64,000 nucleotides of DNA from Nonomuraea guangzhouensis (GTDB lineage Bacteria; Actinomycetota; Actinomycetes; Streptosporangiales; Streptosporangiaceae). The DNA lies in contig NZ_JAHKRM010000023.1 of assembly GCF_019396345.1 (NCBI RefSeq), positions 1 to 64,000 of the forward strand, read 5' to 3'. Each line of letters begins with the position of its first letter. The stretch's first letter is position 1. Positions 7,872 through 16,404 of the stretch are shown here, one piece after another. Below the pieces are notes generated by a model. That model did no database searches and was not told where the DNA came from. It worked only from the letters and a program-made list of their open reading frames with translations. The position numbers and the translations under genes were made by a program.

Positions 7872-8217
7872 CGGGTCCCCCTTCTTTCGGCGCCGTTTCC
7901 ATGGCTTTCACGTGCTCCCAATACCGGTCTTCAGCCAGCGGTATTGCTCTTGCGTACCAGCCGCGCCAGTCGGCTGACTTGTCTCCGCCCACCAAAAGAA
8001 CCGCTCTCCGAGCCGGATCGAAACCAGGTCTGAGTTCTTTGAGATGCGGCAGCTCTGAACCTCGCACGGTATCCACCAGCGGTCGGCCGAGTCCTGGCCC
8101 GCGCAGTTGCAGGACGTCGATGGCGGCGGAGATCGACATCAGTGTGTCATGATCGCTGCGCCTCATCGCGTGAAGCCAGTCGCGCACGTCTTTGTGCACG
8201 TTGATGGTCCAGGTCAC
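7861..8217 (-). CDS. HigB/Gp49-like toxin of a type II toxin-antitoxin pair
   Basis: The 118-residue protein belongs to the RelE/ParE superfamily, Gp49-like group. LHAMRRSDHDTLMSISAAIDVLQLRGPGLGRPLVD is the N-terminal helical part (given here split: LHAMRRSDHDTL and LQLRGPGLGRPLVD), followed by LPHLKELRPG and RRAVLLVGGDKS, the strands that carry the catalytic arginines in relatives. Such toxins cleave mRNA on the ribosome. It is first in the operon and overlaps the antitoxin gene. Confidence 0.78.
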   Translation of the reverse strand: MTWTINVHKDVRDWLHAMRRSDHDTLMSISAAIDVLQLRGPGLGRPLVDTVRGSELPHLKELRPGFDPARRAVLLVGGDKSADWRGWYARAIPLAEDRYWEHVKAMETAPKEGGPDER

Positions 8218-8234
8218 TGGCGTGACTCACTTTC

Positions 8235-8257
8235 TACAACGAGAGTATTGTACAACG
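8235..8257. promoter_or_regulatory. Candidate operator of the HigBA-like operon
   Basis: Two TACAACG copies (8235-8241 and 8251-8257) lie 16 bp apart just upstream of the toxin start, and the second overlaps the palindrome TTGTACAA (8248-8255). A repeat pair at this place is expected for autoregulation by the XRE antitoxin. Confidence 0.4.
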
Positions 8258-8291
8258 CTTATGTTGTTTTTGGCGACAGCGTTGTGACAGA

Positions 8292-8490
8292 TCAGGCGCC
8301 CGCCCGACGTAGCCGGGTCTTCGCCTCGTGCGTTAGTCGGTCGCGGACTCGCGCGCCGCTGGCCGTCAGCGAGGCTTTCTTGGGGTTGAACGCACGCACC
8401 CACAGCCCCGCCGCCCAAGCGATCTCGTGCTCCTCCACCCCTCAGCCGGCCTCTCGCGCGTACGCCGCCAGGAACCGTTCGACTCCACTT
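8292..8490 (-). pseudogene. Fragment of a phosphotransferase 3' end (copy 2)
   Basis: About 200 bases closely match the last 65 codons of the phosphotransferase gene ending at 9344, in the same orientation, but with frameshifting differences. It includes the downstream ATCAGGCGCCCG stretch, also found just past the intact gene's stop. The rest of the 8258-8604 gap shows no gene. Confidence 0.65.
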
Positions 8491-8604
8491 TCGGAGGAGC
8501 GTCGTCGACGGCGTGGCAAGTTCTGCCCTCAGCGGCGATGAGTCTCGCGGTGGTCCCAGGTCTACACGTCACACCGCTCCATCGCACTCGACTCAGGAGA
8601 CATC

Positions 8605-9273
8605 TTGAAGCTTCTTCTCACGTCCGGAGGCGTCACGAACACGAGCATCCGCGATGCGCTGGTCGACCTGTTGGGCAAGCCGATCACCGACTCCACTGCC
8701 CTCTGCATCCCTACGGCGGAGTATGGCCACCCCATGTGCACGCCGGCCTCAGCCTGGCGCTTCATCGCCGGACAGAGCCCGGCACCCATGTCTGACCTGG
8801 GCTGGAAGTCGGTAGGCGTCCTCGAACTCACGGCACTGCCCAGCATCGGTAAGGACCGCTGGGTCCCCTGGGTCCGGGAGGCCGATGTCCTGCTGGTGGA
8901 CGGCGGCGATGCGACGTACCTGTGCCACTGGATGCGGGAGTCCGGGCTGGCGGATCTCCTGCCGTCGCTGCCCGAGACGGTCTGGGTGGGGGTGAGCGCC
9001 GGAAGCATGGTGATGACCCCCCGCATCGGTGACTACTTCGTCGAGTGGACGCCGCCCACCGGAAGCGACCGCACCCTGGGGGTCGTCGACTTCTCGATCT
9101 TCCCGCACCTGGGACACGAGCTCATGCCGGGAAACACCATGGCCAAGGCCGAGAAATGGGCCGCCGACATCGCCGGTCCGGCGTACGCCATCGACGACCA
9201 GACGGCCATCAAGGTGACCGACGGCACCGTCGAGGTCCTCTCCGAGGGGCACTGGAGGTCCTTTTCCTCCTGA
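8605..9273 (+). CDS. Peptidase S51 (dipeptidase E-like)
   Basis: The 222-residue protein matches peptidase E-like serine peptidases. It has the nucleophile elbow GVSAGSM with serine 131, an acidic LLVDGGDATYL strand before it and a histidine in FPHLGHELMPG. Family members hydrolyse Asp-X dipeptides or related peptides in the cytoplasm. The start is a TTG, supported by AGGAG seven bases upstream. The gene sits between two copies of the phosphotransferase 3' end, so it may have arrived as one unit. Confidence 0.78.
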   Translation: MKLLLTSGGVTNTSIRDALVDLLGKPITDSTALCIPTAEYGHPMCTPASAWRFIAGQSPAPMSDLGWKSVGVLELTALPSIGKDRWVPWVREADVLLVDGGDATYLCHWMRESGLADLLPSLPETVWVGVSAGSMVMTPRIGDYFVEWTPPTGSDRTLGVVDFSIFPHLGHELMPGNTMAKAEKWAADIAGPAYAIDDQTAIKVTDGTVEVLSEGHWRSFSS

Positions 9274-9343
9274 CCACCGACGCCAACGGGCCCAGGTCGA
9301 TGGGATCTGTTCGTGTCGACAGACGCGATCAGGCCCCCACGCC

Positions 9344-10324
9344 TCAGGCGCCCGCTCGACGTAGCCGGGTCTTCGCCTCGTGCGCCAGCCGGTCGAGGAC
9401 CCGGGCGCCGCCGGCCGTCAGCGAGGCTTTCTTGGCGTTGAACGCGCGCACCCACAGCCCCGCCGCCCAGGCGATCTCGTGCTCCTCCGTCCCCCAGCCG
9501 GCCCCACCCCCGTACACCGCCAGAAACCGGCCCGTCTCGTCGATCGTCGCGGTCTCGAACGGCTCGCCCGTCTCCGTGAACACGGCCGCCGCCGCTCCCG
9601 CGATGGCGGGCTCGGGCAGGCACACCACGCTGTCCCAGTCGTGTACGGCGTGCAGCCGGTGACCCTGCCAGCGGAGGTTCTGCGACTCCCAGTCCCCGTG
9701 ACCGATCACCGGCGCATGCCGTACGGCCAGCAGGCGCTCGCGGACGCGGCGCCCGAGGTCGTCCAGCCAGGCAGGGCCGGGACGGGTGTTGAGATCGACG
9801 TCCATGTCGTCCGGCCACGGCCAGACGCCCGCCGAGCCGTGCGCCCAGCCGACCCACGGCGGCGCGGGCGCGACGGAGGAGACGGCATCGGGGGAGGGGG
9901 CCAGTCGCACGAACCGCGCCAGAGCCTCCGCGAACAGCCGGGCCCGGTCGGCACCCCGTTCCAACTGCGCCCCGCCTGGAACATAGGCCTCGGCGGTGAC
10001 GGTCCAGGCTCCGGATGGCGCGGTGACGGTCCAGGCTCCGGATGGCGCGGTGACCGTCCAGGCTCCGGATGGTCCGGTGGTCGTCCGACCGGCGAGTGGC
10101 ACGGCGTCCGTGAGCGGGGCAGGGCACGGGAAGCCCACACGCGCCAGGTGCCGCTGCACCTCCACACATCCCTGGACGCGATCCGCGGCAGGACGCCGCT
10201 TGAGCACCACAGCCCGGCCGTCCGCCAGCTCGACCCCCAGCACCACGGACAGATGCCCGGTACGGAACAACTCACGGACCGGCACCGAGCCCAGCCACTT
10301 CTCACACCATCCGGGTACATCCAT
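9344..10324 (-). CDS. Aminoglycoside phosphotransferase-family protein
   Basis: The 326-residue protein has the kinase-like catalytic motif HGDWESQN, then HAVHDWDSV with the metal-binding aspartate. The N-terminus (VVLGVELADGRAVVLKRRP) is the nucleotide-binding lobe. The physiological substrate is unknown; family members phosphorylate antibiotics, sugars or choline. The start at 10324 is chosen because the longer frame lacks family similarity. Between the lobes are three in-frame copies of the nonapeptide PSGAWTVTA. It is divergent from the next gene, with 31 bases between. Confidence 0.72.
   Translation of the reverse strand: MDVPGWCEKWLGSVPVRELFRTGHLSVVLGVELADGRAVVLKRRPAADRVQGCVEVQRHLARVGFPCPAPLTDAVPLAGRTTTGPSGAWTVTAPSGAWTVTAPSGAWTVTAEAYVPGGAQLERGADRARLFAEALARFVRLAPSPDAVSSVAPAPPWVGWAHGSAGVWPWPDDMDVDLNTRPGPAWLDDLGRRVRERLLAVRHAPVIGHGDWESQNLRWQGHRLHAVHDWDSVVCLPEPAIAGAAAAVFTETGEPFETATIDETGRFLAVYGGGAGWGTEEHEIAWAAGLWVRAFNAKKASLTAGGARVLDRLAHEAKTRLRRAGA
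9994..10074. repeat. Three 27-bp tandem repeats inside the phosphotransferase gene
   Basis: Units at 9994-10020 and 10021-10047 are identical; the third (10048-10074) differs at a few bases. Being 27 bases long they add nine residues each without changing the frame. Confidence 0.9.
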
Positions 10325-10355
10325 GATCACCAAAGAATCCTGGCATACTGCCCGG

Positions 10356-11063
10356 ATGTCCGATTTCACCGCCTTCTTCGCCGCCGGCCGCGACGCGCTC
10401 CTCTCGGGCCGCGCCACCCACGACCGGCCGATGGTGGAGGGAGCCGCCCGCTGGGGAGCCACCACGATCCTGCGGCCCGCCGGCACGGTGCTCGACCGGC
10501 TGGCGGAGCTGGCCCAGCAGGCGGGTGCGGTCGCCGGGCCCGGGCACTGGGCGCACGGCACGGACTGCCTGCACGTCACGCTGCGTTCCCTGGAGCCCTA
10601 CCGGTCCGTCATCCCCGTGGACGATCCGCTCCGGTTGGCCTATGCGGACGCTCTGCGGGAGGCGGCCGCGGGGTTGCCGCCGGTCCCGGTGGAGCTGCGG
10701 GGTGTGAGTCCCCACGCGGGCGGGGTGCTTGTCTGCGGACATCCGGTCGACGACACGCTGGTCACCCTCCAGAAGCGGTTCGCGCACGAGCTGGCCGCTC
10801 GCGGGGTGCGCGACTTCGAACACGGCCGCGTGCGTGATCGCTGGTACGTCAGTCTCGTGCACTTCGCCGACCCCGTACCCGTCACCGCGGCCGAGGCGAT
10901 CGTCGCGTGGTGCGACGAGCGGGCCGACCTGCCGATCGGTGTCGCGGAGCTCGCCGCGGCCGAGATCGTCCAAGCCGTCCACACCGGGACCGGCGTGCGG
11001 CTCGACACGCTGGAGCGGGTCCCGCTGAGGTGGGCGCCGGCGCACGCCCCCGAGCCGCGCTGA
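10356..11063 (+). CDS. 2'-5' RNA ligase-like (2H phosphoesterase) protein, tentative
   Basis: The 235-residue protein has one clear HxT motif (LHVTLRSLEPYR, near residue 75) as in LigT/2H phosphoesterases. The expected second motif is degenerate (WYVSLVHF): there is no HxT, only a histidine two residues later. It may therefore be a divergent or inactive family member. Start is ATG 10356; no strong ribosome site is visible. A hairpin at 11111-11133 follows its end. Confidence 0.5.
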   Translation: MSDFTAFFAAGRDALLSGRATHDRPMVEGAARWGATTILRPAGTVLDRLAELAQQAGAVAGPGHWAHGTDCLHVTLRSLEPYRSVIPVDDPLRLAYADALREAAAGLPPVPVELRGVSPHAGGVLVCGHPVDDTLVTLQKRFAHELAARGVRDFEHGRVRDRWYVSLVHFADPVPVTAAEAIVAWCDERADLPIGVAELAAAEIVQAVHTGTGVRLDTLERVPLRWAPAHAPEPR

Positions 11064-11110
11064 CGCCCACCGGCCCGCACCGCAGGGCCCAGGACCACCG
11101 CCCGGCCCAA

Positions 11111-11133
11111 GACCACCGCGCCCCACGGTGGTC
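11111..11133. terminator. Hairpin between convergent genes
   Basis: A perfect 8-bp stem (GACCACCG/CGGTGGTC) with a 7-base loop lies between the ends of two convergent genes. It lacks a T tract, as is common in actinomycetes. Confidence 0.5.
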
Positions 11134-11146
11134 AAGGCCCCAGCGG

Positions 11147-11536
11147 CTACCGCACCAGCAGCGCGGTGACGAACTGCAGCAGATGCCAGGCCACGTAAGC
11201 GCTGAGCGAGCAGAACGCCCACTCCTTGGCCCGCGAGATCCGCGACACCCGCCGCAACACCTCGACCGGCTCCCGCTGCGGCCGAGCCGTGATGGCCAGG
11301 AAGTACGCCGACACCAGCCAGGCCGCCCCCGACGCGGTCAGCAGGCCGAGTGAGATGGCCAGCAGCGGTCCCGATGCGGGCATGGGGTCAGCGGGGGAGA
11401 GCTGGCGGTACCAGAAGGCGAGCACGCCGGTCAGCACCGAGACGGTGATCCGCCGGTCCTTGCGTGCCTGTCGCTTGAGCCAGTGCAGGTCCCGACTGAG
11501 CCAGCGCAGGTCTCGACGTAGCTGGTTTCCGAGCAT
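11147..11536 (-). CDS. Small membrane protein of unknown function
   Basis: About 129 residues with a basic, amphipathic N-terminus (RRDLRWLSRDLHWLKRQARKD), then hydrophobic segments near residues 35-50, 55-80 and 105-125. The ATG at 11536 has GGAGG eight bases upstream and is preferred over the GTG at 11545. No family recognised. It is next to, but not overlapping, the large regulator downstream on the same strand. Confidence 0.6.
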   Translation of the reverse strand: MLGNQLRRDLRWLSRDLHWLKRQARKDRRITVSVLTGVLAFWYRQLSPADPMPASGPLLAISLGLLTASGAAWLVSAYFLAITARPQREPVEVLRRVSRISRAKEWAFCSLSAYVAWHLLQFVTALLVR

Positions 11537-11619
11537 CCGGTTCACCTCCGTTGGAGTAGCTGGTCGTACCAGCTAACGGCAGGAACCCGGTCAAGATCTG
11601 CGACCTCAGGTCGCAAAAT

Positions 11620-14600
11620 TTACGACATTTGGCGGAGTTCGGCGGAGGCTTTCTTGAGTTCGAAGACATCGCCCACCTCCTCCAGGATGCGTACCGCCTC
11701 CCTCAGGTTGGCCACGGCCTCGGCGCGGTCGCCGGCCCGGTGGGCGATCAGGCCGATGGCCCGTAACGCGCAGCCCAGGTCGCGCCGGGTGCCGCAGACG
11801 AGATGCACCTCCTTGGCCTGCGCGGCGAACGTCAGCGCCTCATCGGGCCGGTCCAGGTCGAGCAGGATCATGGCCAGCGTGGTCAGCGCCGCCGCCCAGC
11901 GGTCCTTGGTGGCGCTCTCGTTCTGCAACTCGACCGTCTCCCTGGCGTACTCGAGTGCGGCGGCCGTCTTGCCCGCGACGTGCAGGGCCTGCGCGATGGA
12001 CAGCAGCGCGCTGGCCTTGTTGTCGCGTACCTCCTCCCGGATCTCCAGCGACGCCTTGGCGGCGCGCAGCGCGTCCTTGTGCCGGTCCAGCGACAGGTAC
12101 GTGTAGGCGAGCGTCTCCTGGACGTCCGCCTCGGCCCGGCGGTTGCCCATGCCCTGGACGAGGTCCAGCGCCTCCAGCGCGTGGACGAACGCGACCTGCG
12201 GCAACCCCTGACGGCGCCGTACCCGCGCCAGCCGGTTGAGCATCCGGGCCTCCACGGGCAGGTCGCGGATCTCCCGGCTGATGGCCAGCGCCTGGTCGAG
12301 GTAGTCGTCGGCGCGCAGGTAGTCGGCCAGCCGCCAGTGCACCAGCCCGATGTCGCCGAGCGTCTCGGCCCGTCCCTGCTCGTGATGGAGCTCCCGCTGT
12401 ACGGCCAGCGCCTGCTCGTAGTGTTCGAGGGCCTCGTCGTAACGGGAGCCGTTGCGCGCGATGCGGCCCAGCGCGCACAGGGCCCGGCCGCATCCGTGCT
12501 GGTCGCCGGTGGCCGTGTACCCGGCCAGGGCCCGCTCGGCGTCGCGCTGCGCGTCGTGCGGCAGCCGGAGCGAGTCGTAGATCTCGGCCAGGCAGAGCAG
12601 CGTCTCGGCCTCGCTGTGCTCGTCGCCCAGGTCGTGGCAGATCGCCAGGGCCTCCAGCCCCTCCGACAGGGCCGCGTTCAGCTCGCCCAGGTGGTGCTGG
12701 ACCCGGGCCAGGATGATCAGACTCTGGGCGGTGCCGTGCAGGTCGCCGAGCTGCTCGCGTACCTCCAGCGCCTGCCCGGCGTGGTGCAGCGCGAGCTCGT
12801 GCCGTTCCTGCGACAGGTGCAGGCGCGACAGCGAGTGCAGGCAGTCGGCGACCCCGGCCAGGTCGCCGATCTCCTCGTAGAGCTCCAGCGCCTCGCCCGC
12901 GCACTTGAGCGCGTCCTCGCTGTTGCCCGCGATGCCGTGTACCTCGGCCAGGTCGTTCAGGGCGCGGGCCCGGCCCTCGCGGTCGCCGAGCGAGGTGAAG
13001 TCGGACAGCGCCTCGCCGATGTAGCGGGCGGCCTGGGTGGACGGGCCGATGTCGCGGTGTATCGAGCCGAGATGGCTGCGCATCAGCGCGATCGCCCGCC
13101 GGTCGCCGATCCGCGCCGCCGAGTTGAGCCCGATCTGCTGGATCTCCAGGTCGTTCTGGTAGTAACGCAACCGCCTGAACGGCTCGAACACCGCCTCGGC
13201 CAGCCGCCAGGCGGCGTGGTGCGCGCCGGTCTCCTCCGCCAGCCGTACGACGGAGACCAGCGAGCGGCGCTCGGCCCCGAACCACGCGCGTGGCGTGGCC
13301 GGGTCGGTCGCCACGCCCAGGTAGTGGTCGAGCAGCCGGACCCTGGCCTCGCGCACGCCGGCCTCCGCGTGCCTGCCCAGCTCCCTGGCCAGCCGCTTGA
13401 CCAGGTCGTGCACGCGATAGCGCGGCCCGGCCATCGGCTCGATCAGGTACGCCCGGTGCAGGCCCTCGACCGCGATCACCGCCTCGCCGACGGAGGTGCC
13501 GAGCGCGGCGGCCAGGACCTCGGGCGTGAAGTCCTGAGCGGGCAGCAGCCCGACGTGCCGGAAGGCGCGCCGCTGGGGCGGCGTGAGCGACTCGTAGGCC
13601 AGGTCGAGCGCGGAGCGGAAGGCGTCCTCCGGGTCGCCGGAGAGCGGCTGCCGCCGGTCGGGCCCGCGCAGCTCGCGTACGCGGGACTCGACGCTGAGCC
13701 CGGGGTCCTCGGCGAGCTTGGCCGCCGAGATGCGCAGCGCGAACGGATGGTACGAGCAGACCCTGGCCAGCTCGGCCAGCGCGTCACGGTCGGCGGCCCG
13801 CGGCGACTCCTCGCCGAGCACCGCGACCAGCAGCGCGACGGCGTTGCCCGGATCGAGCACGGACAGGTCCATCAGGTCGGCGTGTCCGGTGGCGCGCAGC
13901 GGGGCCATCCTGGTCCTGCTGGTCACCAGCACGACGCAGTCCTTGCTGCCCGGCAGCAGCGCCCGCACCTGTGCCGGGTCGGCGGCGTTGTCCAGGATGA
14001 GCAGCAGCTTCCGTCCCGCCAGCCGGCTGCGGTACAGCAGCATCAGCTCGGCCTCGTCGGAGGCGGGCATCTGCTCGCCGACGCCGAGCGAGCGCAGGAT
14101 CTGCCCGAGCGCCTCGGCCGGGGTCATGGGCGGCTGGCTGGGCGACTGGCCGCGCAGGTCGATCACGATCTGCCCGTCGGGGAACCGCCGCGCCTGCTGG
14201 TGCGCCCAGCGCGTGACCAGCGCCGTCTTCCCGACGCCCGGTAACCCCTGGACGACCATCGTGTTCGGCCGGCGCGTCCGTTCCAGCCATGAGCTGAGCA
14301 GGTCGAGACTCTGCTGCCGCCCGGTGAAGTCGGACACGTCGGCGGGCAGCTGAGCGGGCCGGGGCACCTCCCCGGCGGGCAACGCCTCGACCGGCGCGCC
14401 CGGCCGGGTCAGGAACGGGGTGACCCGCCCCTCCCAGGGCGCGGACAAGTGCTCCCAGGCCCCGGCGACGCCCCGCAGCGCCGCCGCGTCGGAGATCCGC
14501 AGCCGCCGGTAGCCGGGCCGGATCAGCCAGCCCCGCCGAACCCACTGAGTGAGCTGCCGCTGCACCACATCGGGCGCGCTGCCCACCAGATCGGCCAGCG

Positions 14601-15129
14601 TCTCCATGGACAGGGGCGGCGCCGACTCGCCGGCCAGCCCGTAACGCTCGTCCAGGTGCAGCAGCCACACGGCCAGCCGCGCGGCGACGGGCGCCCGGGC
14701 CAGCGCCTCATGCCTGCGGGCGGCGACGTCCCTGGCGAACAGTTCCTGCACCAACGCCATGGCCACCGCCGTATTGGCCGCGGCGTGTTCGCGCAACGTC
14801 CGCACATCGATCGGCCACGCCCGAACCTCGGTCAGCGCGTCGATCCGGACCCGCTCGGCCGGACTCCAGAACGCCAATTCCCCGACGAGATCACCGTCGG
14901 CCCGCAGATCGTGAATGCCTTCGCGCTCGCCGCCCGCCAAATATTCCCGCGCATAGCCGTAATCGATGACAAATACTCGGTTGGCAGGCCGCAATACAGA
15001 GCAAATACTTTCGTTACGCCGGAAAATCCGGGGCCGCGCACCTTCTTCGACGAGCGACCGAAAGATCCCCACCCCGACACCACCCCCCTCGGGACGGCGG
15101 TGTCCGCGACGAAACAGCCCACACGACAT
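11620..15129 (-). CDS. CRP-like DNA-binding domain fused to NB-ARC ATPase and TPR repeats
   Basis: This 1169-residue protein has three parts. Residues 25-225 resemble a CRP/FNR regulator: a cyclic-nucleotide-binding beta-roll (DLRADGDLVGELAFW), a long helix, then a winged helix (PLSMETLADLVGSAPDVVQRQL). Residues 270-560 are a STAND ATPase of the NB-ARC/AfsR type with Walker A GLPGVGKTALV and Walker B KLLLILDNA. Residues 600-1160 are about a dozen tetratricopeptide repeats. AfsR/SARP proteins share the ATPase-TPR part but have an OmpR/BTAD front end. Role: signal-integrating transcription factor, inferred. A GTG at 15072 preceded by GAGGGGGG is an alternative start. Confidence 0.82.
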   Translation of the reverse strand: MSCGLFRRGHRRPEGGGVGVGIFRSLVEEGARPRIFRRNESICSVLRPANRVFVIDYGYAREYLAGGEREGIHDLRADGDLVGELAFWSPAERVRIDALTEVRAWPIDVRTLREHAAANTAVAMALVQELFARDVAARRHEALARAPVAARLAVWLLHLDERYGLAGESAPPLSMETLADLVGSAPDVVQRQLTQWVRRGWLIRPGYRRLRISDAAALRGVAGAWEHLSAPWEGRVTPFLTRPGAPVEALPAGEVPRPAQLPADVSDFTGRQQSLDLLSSWLERTRRPNTMVVQGLPGVGKTALVTRWAHQQARRFPDGQIVIDLRGQSPSQPPMTPAEALGQILRSLGVGEQMPASDEAELMLLYRSRLAGRKLLLILDNAADPAQVRALLPGSKDCVVLVTSRTRMAPLRATGHADLMDLSVLDPGNAVALLVAVLGEESPRAADRDALAELARVCSYHPFALRISAAKLAEDPGLSVESRVRELRGPDRRQPLSGDPEDAFRSALDLAYESLTPPQRRAFRHVGLLPAQDFTPEVLAAALGTSVGEAVIAVEGLHRAYLIEPMAGPRYRVHDLVKRLARELGRHAEAGVREARVRLLDHYLGVATDPATPRAWFGAERRSLVSVVRLAEETGAHHAAWRLAEAVFEPFRRLRYYQNDLEIQQIGLNSAARIGDRRAIALMRSHLGSIHRDIGPSTQAARYIGEALSDFTSLGDREGRARALNDLAEVHGIAGNSEDALKCAGEALELYEEIGDLAGVADCLHSLSRLHLSQERHELALHHAGQALEVREQLGDLHGTAQSLIILARVQHHLGELNAALSEGLEALAICHDLGDEHSEAETLLCLAEIYDSLRLPHDAQRDAERALAGYTATGDQHGCGRALCALGRIARNGSRYDEALEHYEQALAVQRELHHEQGRAETLGDIGLVHWRLADYLRADDYLDQALAISREIRDLPVEARMLNRLARVRRRQGLPQVAFVHALEALDLVQGMGNRRAEADVQETLAYTYLSLDRHKDALRAAKASLEIREEVRDNKASALLSIAQALHVAGKTAAALEYARETVELQNESATKDRWAAALTTLAMILLDLDRPDEALTFAAQAKEVHLVCGTRRDLGCALRAIGLIAHRAGDRAEAVANLREAVRILEEVGDVFELKKASAELRQMS

Positions 15130-15217
15130 GACAGCGACACGACCGCCAAGGGCCGTCCTGTCACATCAGTGGAACCCTGGCGACAGCAGCTGTCAACCGC
15201 AGGCTACCCGGGGAAGA

Positions 15218-15904
15218 TCACGCGTGGGCCGGCTCGGTGCGGTCGGGGACGAACCGGTAGCCCACGTTGCGGACCGTGCCGATCAGGGACTCGTACTCGG
15301 TGCCCAGCTTCGCGCGCAGCCGCCGGACGTGCACGTCGACCGTCCGGGTGCCCCCGAAGTAGTCGTAGCCCCAGACCTCCTGCAGCAGCTGGGCGCGGGT
15401 GAACACGCGGCCAGGATGCTGCGCGAGGTATTTGAGCAGCTCGAACTCCTTGAACGTCAGATCGAGGACCCGCCCGCGCAGCCGCGCCGTATAAGTCGCC
15501 TCATCGATGGACAGGTCGCCACTGCGGATCTCGTCCGGAACATCCTCGGCCTGGGTCGTACGGCCGATGGCCATGCGCAGCCGCGCCTCCACCTCGGCCG
15601 GCCCCGCGCTGTCGAGCAGCACGTCGTCGACGCCCCACTCGGCGGTCATGGCGGCCAGTCCGCCCTCGGTGACGATCACCAGCAGCGGGCAGTCGATGCC
15701 CGTCGTGCGGATCAACCGGCACAGGCTTTTGGCCTGCACCAACTCTTTTCTGGCGTCGACCAGAACCGCGTCCGCGGGCGGCGTGTCGATCAGCGCGGAC
15801 GCCTCGGCCGGCGAGACGCGGACCGAGTGGAGCAGCAACCCCAGTGCCGGTAGCACCTCGGCGGATGGCTCAAGGGCGTTGGTCAGCAGGAGCAGGTTGC
15901 TCAT
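15218..15904 (-). CDS. glnR: GlnR, global nitrogen response regulator
   Basis: The 228-residue protein is a close match to actinomycete GlnR. The N-terminal receiver domain lacks the usual acidic pair (it opens MSNLLLLTNALEPS), as in orphan GlnR regulators that work without a kinase. The OmpR-type winged helix is highly conserved (LTFKEFELLKYLAQHPGRVF, YFGGTRTVDVHVRRLRAK). GlnR controls glutamine synthetase, ammonium transport and nitrate use. The ATG at 15904 has GAGGAGG five bases upstream. No sensor kinase gene is next to it. Confidence 0.93.
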   Translation of the reverse strand: MSNLLLLTNALEPSAEVLPALGLLLHSVRVSPAEASALIDTPPADAVLVDARKELVQAKSLCRLIRTTGIDCPLLVIVTEGGLAAMTAEWGVDDVLLDSAGPAEVEARLRMAIGRTTQAEDVPDEIRSGDLSIDEATYTARLRGRVLDLTFKEFELLKYLAQHPGRVFTRAQLLQEVWGYDYFGGTRTVDVHVRRLRAKLGTEYESLIGTVRNVGYRFVPDRTEPAHA

Positions 15905-16079
15905 ATCGGCCTCCTCAAACACACAAGGACCCGGGGGCTTCATCGCCCAGGTCCTGTAGGCGAGGATATCCCACGCGAACGCGGCGTCCATTGCGCGTCC
16001 AACAGATGAACAGCGTAAACGGTGGGTCGGGGATGTTAACGCGGTCCCACAATGGAGCTGAGACGAATGTGAGGTGGCC

Positions 16080-16331
16080 ATGGCCACGGGAAAGGTACGT
16101 TATTGGGCCGCTGCCAAAGAGGCGGCCGGAGTCGCCGAGGAGCCGTTCGAGGCGGCCACACTTGGTGAACTCATGACCAAAATCACACAAAATCGTGCCG
16201 AGCTGGCCCGGGTGGTCGGCCGCTCGTCGTTCCTGGTCGACGGCTCGCCGGTGGGCAAGCGGGCCCACGAGGAGGTGATCCTGGGCGACGGAGCGACGGT
16301 CGAGGTGCTGCCGCCCTTCGCCGGCGGGTGA
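16080..16331 (+). CDS. MoaD/ThiS-family sulfur carrier protein
   Basis: The 83-residue beta-grasp protein ends in PPFAGG; the terminal double glycine is the site of adenylation and thiocarboxylation. The VRYWAAAKEAAG start is typical of MoaD-like proteins. It would carry sulfur for molybdopterin or another pathway. ATG 16080 has GAGG five bases upstream. It is divergent from glnR and no other cofactor gene is near, so the pathway is open. Confidence 0.8.
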   Translation: MATGKVRYWAAAKEAAGVAEEPFEAATLGELMTKITQNRAELARVVGRSSFLVDGSPVGKRAHEEVILGDGATVEVLPPFAGG

Positions 16332-16404
16332 TCGGACGCTTGGCCGGGGAATGAGGCATCCCAGTCGATAAGCTCATGATCCCCCGTTGTGAGAAGGATG
16401 TCCG

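Noticed and set aside
7013..8217. Prophage
   Set aside because: One phage-type small gene and a toxin pair are present, but no structural, replication or integrase gene.
9994..10074. CRISPR-like direct repeats
   Set aside because: Units touch without spacers and code in frame for PSGAWTVTA.
11803..14244. Long open frame opposite the 1169-residue regulator
   Set aside because: It is an antisense reading of the high-GC third-position pattern of the regulator and has no family features.
11620..15129. SARP/AfsR antibiotic regulator call
   Set aside because: The BTAD and OmpR-type front are absent; the N-terminus looks CRP/FNR-like.
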